Assembly (NCBI GenBank): GCA_947589305.1
Contig: CANQAP010000005.1
Coordinates: forward strand, 33,009-97,008
Length of the DNA: 64,000 nucleotides
Direction of reading: 5' to 3'
Origin: an uncultured Lachnospiraceae bacterium
Lineage (GTDB): Bacteria; Bacillota; Clostridia; Lachnospirales; Lachnospiraceae
Shown: positions 61,673-64,000 of the stretch, piece after piece
Layout: each line of letters opens with the position of its first letter
How positions within the stretch are numbered: the stretch's first letter is position 1
Notes under the pieces: generated by a model
Seen by the model: only the letters and a program-made list of their open reading frames with translations
The model's database searches: none
Told to the model about the DNA's origin: nothing
Position numbers and translations under genes: made by a program

Positions 61673-62300
61673 TTGTTTCCGGAGATTTCAAGTAATAATG
61701 ATACTTATAAATCATCTATACAAGTCGGAGCTATTATAAAATTTGGTACATACGAACAGGATGGCAACATTTCAAATGGAGCAGAAGCTATTGAATGGAG
61801 AGTTTTAGCCATTGAGGACAACAAAGCCTTAGTTATAAGCAAATATGTATTGGATTGGAAACAGTATCACGAAGTTAGTGAAAAAATTAGTTGGTCAAAT
61901 TGTGGACTAAGAACATGGCATAATGGCGATTTTTATAATCAGGCTTTTAATACAGATGAGAAAGGAAAAATAGAACCAACCACCATTACAACAAAAGACG
62001 ATTCATCAGAAAACCAAGTTTTTATTTTAAACAAGTCAGAATTAGAAAATATTTCTATTTTGATGATGATAGAATCAGTGAGCCTACAGAAGTAGTTAAA
62101 GATAGTTCTAAAAACACAAATAATACTACCTTTGAAAACGGAGAAGGCTGTTGGTATTGGGGCTGTGGCAAAGGCACATACGATTTTGCCCCATATGTTG
62201 GAAAAAAGGACGCTTAGGGGACAATACAAGTGATAAAACAGATTATGTTGAACGCTATTATGGTGTACCTTCTGCCATATGGATAGAAATAGGGAACTAG
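61673..62300 (+). pseudogene. DUF6273-like protein, frameshifted
   Basis: ORF1 VGAIIKFGTYEQDGNISNGAEAIEWRVLAIEDNKALVISKYVLD...LRTWHNGDFYNQAF; downstream other frames continue YFYFDDDRISEP...CWYWGCGKGTYDFAPYVG and DNTSDKTDYVERYYGVPSAIWIEIGN*. Confidence 0.65.
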
Positions 62301-62700
62301 CTTAGAACGAAAAAATCATTATCGTTCCACTGCGAAAGCGAGATATGTTGATTGAAAACTTTCCGTGAAATTGGCTACTGGGGGAGCTTATGCTCCGTCA
62401 TATTAGGACTAATTACATTATTGAATGTTTTATCAAAGGCATCAAAATATTCAATACAACTCTACATGGGGATGTTATGAATAATATAACATATCCTGCT
62501 GAAGTAAGTTTTACAACAGTATTATACAAGATTAGTATTAGCATTCATTTCATAGCTTTATTTATGATGATTATTTCATATCTATTAATACAGATGGTGT
62601 ATTGAGGATACTTATGATTATCTGCAAGGGTATTCAGCTTTTTTGTATATTTGGTGGTTTAATAGGCTATTTCAAGCTTTAAAGTATATCATTTATAAAA

Positions 62701-62973
62701 ATGTCTGTGATATGTTTTACAGCAACGGAACAAATAGCATTCATTCTATACTTAATTGACAGAGACCATAGAAAAACAATTCTGCGAGTTACTGTTTTCT
62801 CAATACTTACAGCAGGAAGCGGAATAGTATATTTCTTATTTGTATTTTTGCTGATTCTATTTTTACTAATAATGATTGCCAGACTATTATACTCTATCTT
62901 TAAAGAACCCGAACATAAAACCGCTGTTGTTGACGTAAACGGAAAAATAATAGGTTGGTTAAAAAGAGAATAA
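62701..62973 (+). CDS. Hypothetical small membrane protein
   Basis: 90 aa; ILTAGSGIVYFLFVFLLILFLLIMIARLLYSIF hydrophobic segment. Confidence 0.4.
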   Translation: MSVICFTATEQIAFILYLIDRDHRKTILRVTVFSILTAGSGIVYFLFVFLLILFLLIMIARLLYSIFKEPEHKTAVVDVNGKIIGWLKRE

Positions 62974-62988
62974 AACTTTATTATAATA

Positions 62989-63035
62989 AAAACCTCATTA
63001 TGATAGCCTTTTCTATGTTATCGTAATGAGGTTTT
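62989..63035. terminator. Bidirectional terminator
   Basis: AAAACCTCATTATGATA (62989-63005) / TATCGTAATGAGGTTTT (63019-63035), T-rich on both strands; lies between convergent ORFs. Confidence 0.75.
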
Positions 63036-63063
63036 TTCAATTTGGTGTCTATAAAAATACAAT

Positions 63064-63855
63064 TTACTCTTTTTCTAATACCATTAATCTCGAATCTTTC
63101 AATTTACACTTATAAGAATACTTATCCTTTTCCAAGATTCCAGAAAAACAAAGATAATAATTTAATGCCTTATTCTTATCCTCTGGGATATCAGCTATTT
63201 CATCACTTAAATAATTATACACATATGGAGATATTGATATCTCACAAATTTGCTTTTTACTATTTTTATTTAAGACCTTAAGATAATACATTTTTATATC
63301 TGTTTCATCTTTAGGAACATATTTGTAGATATATAATGCACATTTTCCATAATAAATCTTCTGCAAATCCATATCCTCTTCCAAATTCTTAGAATTAAAA
63401 TTCTTATGCGGTAAATATTTGTTTTCTCCGCTATCCCCTTTAAATTCAAAAAAATTATTCATATTTTTCTTCTCTCCACGCGTTAATGAATTTCCATTAT
63501 TTGTATCTTTCAGAACACTTTTCAACATCCTATTTAAACAACTTACCAAACGATTTCTAATATCTGTTGTGTCCAAATCCTTATAAAAATTGTGTGTTTC
63601 CTTTTTTGTTGCCATTTTATGCCGATAAGAACACTCTATATCGTGTTTTTCCATATCTGACTCTATAACTTTAAAGTATCTTCGTTGATTTCCCTTAGCA
63701 ACAGTAAGCGGAGCTAATTTGCAAAGAGGACAAAACATATGCCCGTCATATTTTTTTATTGCTTCCATATGATTTTTATCATATAAATCCCAATATACAT
63801 TTGCTGGATAATTCGTATCATTCTCAAAATAAAATTCATCAAATTTATTTTTCAT
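63064..63855 (-). CDS. Hypothetical protein with N-terminal CPxC...HxxxC zinc-binding-like motif
   Basis: 263 aa; GHMFCPLCKLAPLTVAKGNQRRYFKVIESDMEKHDIECSYRHKMA, then a Lys/Asn-rich body. Confidence 0.65.
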   Translation of the reverse strand: MKNKFDEFYFENDTNYPANVYWDLYDKNHMEAIKKYDGHMFCPLCKLAPLTVAKGNQRRYFKVIESDMEKHDIECSYRHKMATKKETHNFYKDLDTTDIRNRLVSCLNRMLKSVLKDTNNGNSLTRGEKKNMNNFFEFKGDSGENKYLPHKNFNSKNLEEDMDLQKIYYGKCALYIYKYVPKDETDIKMYYLKVLNKNSKKQICEISISPYVYNYLSDEIADIPEDKNKALNYYLCFSGILEKDKYSYKCKLKDSRLMVLEKE

Positions 63856-63965
63856 GCTAAATAGTTCCTTTCTTATTATTTTTTTCTTACACTACCAAAA
63901 CAAAATAGTATATAACAAATGAGTTCAGAACGATTTGTCAAGGACATAATGCAAAATATCTAAAA

Positions 63966-63992
63966 ATGCCCGAAAATTCAGCATTTTCAGGC
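63966..63992. terminator. Terminator-like hairpin near the window end
   Basis: TGCCcGAAAAT-TCAGC-ATTTTCaGGCA imperfect inverted repeat. Confidence 0.35.
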
Positions 63993-64000
63993 ACTCCCAC

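Noticed and set aside
62390-62605. Plus-strand 71-aa ORF
   Set aside because: No recognisable motif, poor start context, lies in a degenerate AT-rich region; coding status not supportable.

Overview
The window looks like a Firmicutes/Clostridia chromosome, probably Lachnospiraceae-like (inferred from gene content and order). Positions 1-59.7 kb are mostly conserved core genome: gatC/gatA end, trpS-pgsA, a MacAB-type efflux operon, rplM-rpsI, ecfA/ecfT-truA, and the whole S10-spc-alpha ribosomal supercluster (rpsJ to rplQ, minus strand). Further along are trkHA, a sulfate-activation/sulfotransferase cluster, a FeoA-FeoB fusion, paaK/ACT, and leuA behind a T-box leader. The last ~4.3 kb (59.7-64 kb) is AT-rich and accessory-looking, with gene debris. 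Most interesting observations: (1) an unannotated AgrD-like autoinducing-peptide precursor on the minus strand (61108-61239), interrupted by an in-frame TAG and abutting a truncated ParE/RelE-like toxin behind an intact Phd/YefM-like antitoxin; (2) a compact cysD-cysNC-ChrA-like transporter-sulfotransferase gene row that makes PAPS next to an enzyme that could use it, with no assimilatory reductase in the window; (3) a multi-hairpin intergenic element between trkH and an Lrp/AsnC regulator; (4) mutually exclusive hairpins in the paaK leader; (5) a single-ORF EcfA1-EcfA2 fusion. No tRNA, rRNA, CRISPR array or complete mobile element was recognised. All calls come from reading the sequence and supplied ORFs; no searches or folding programs were run.
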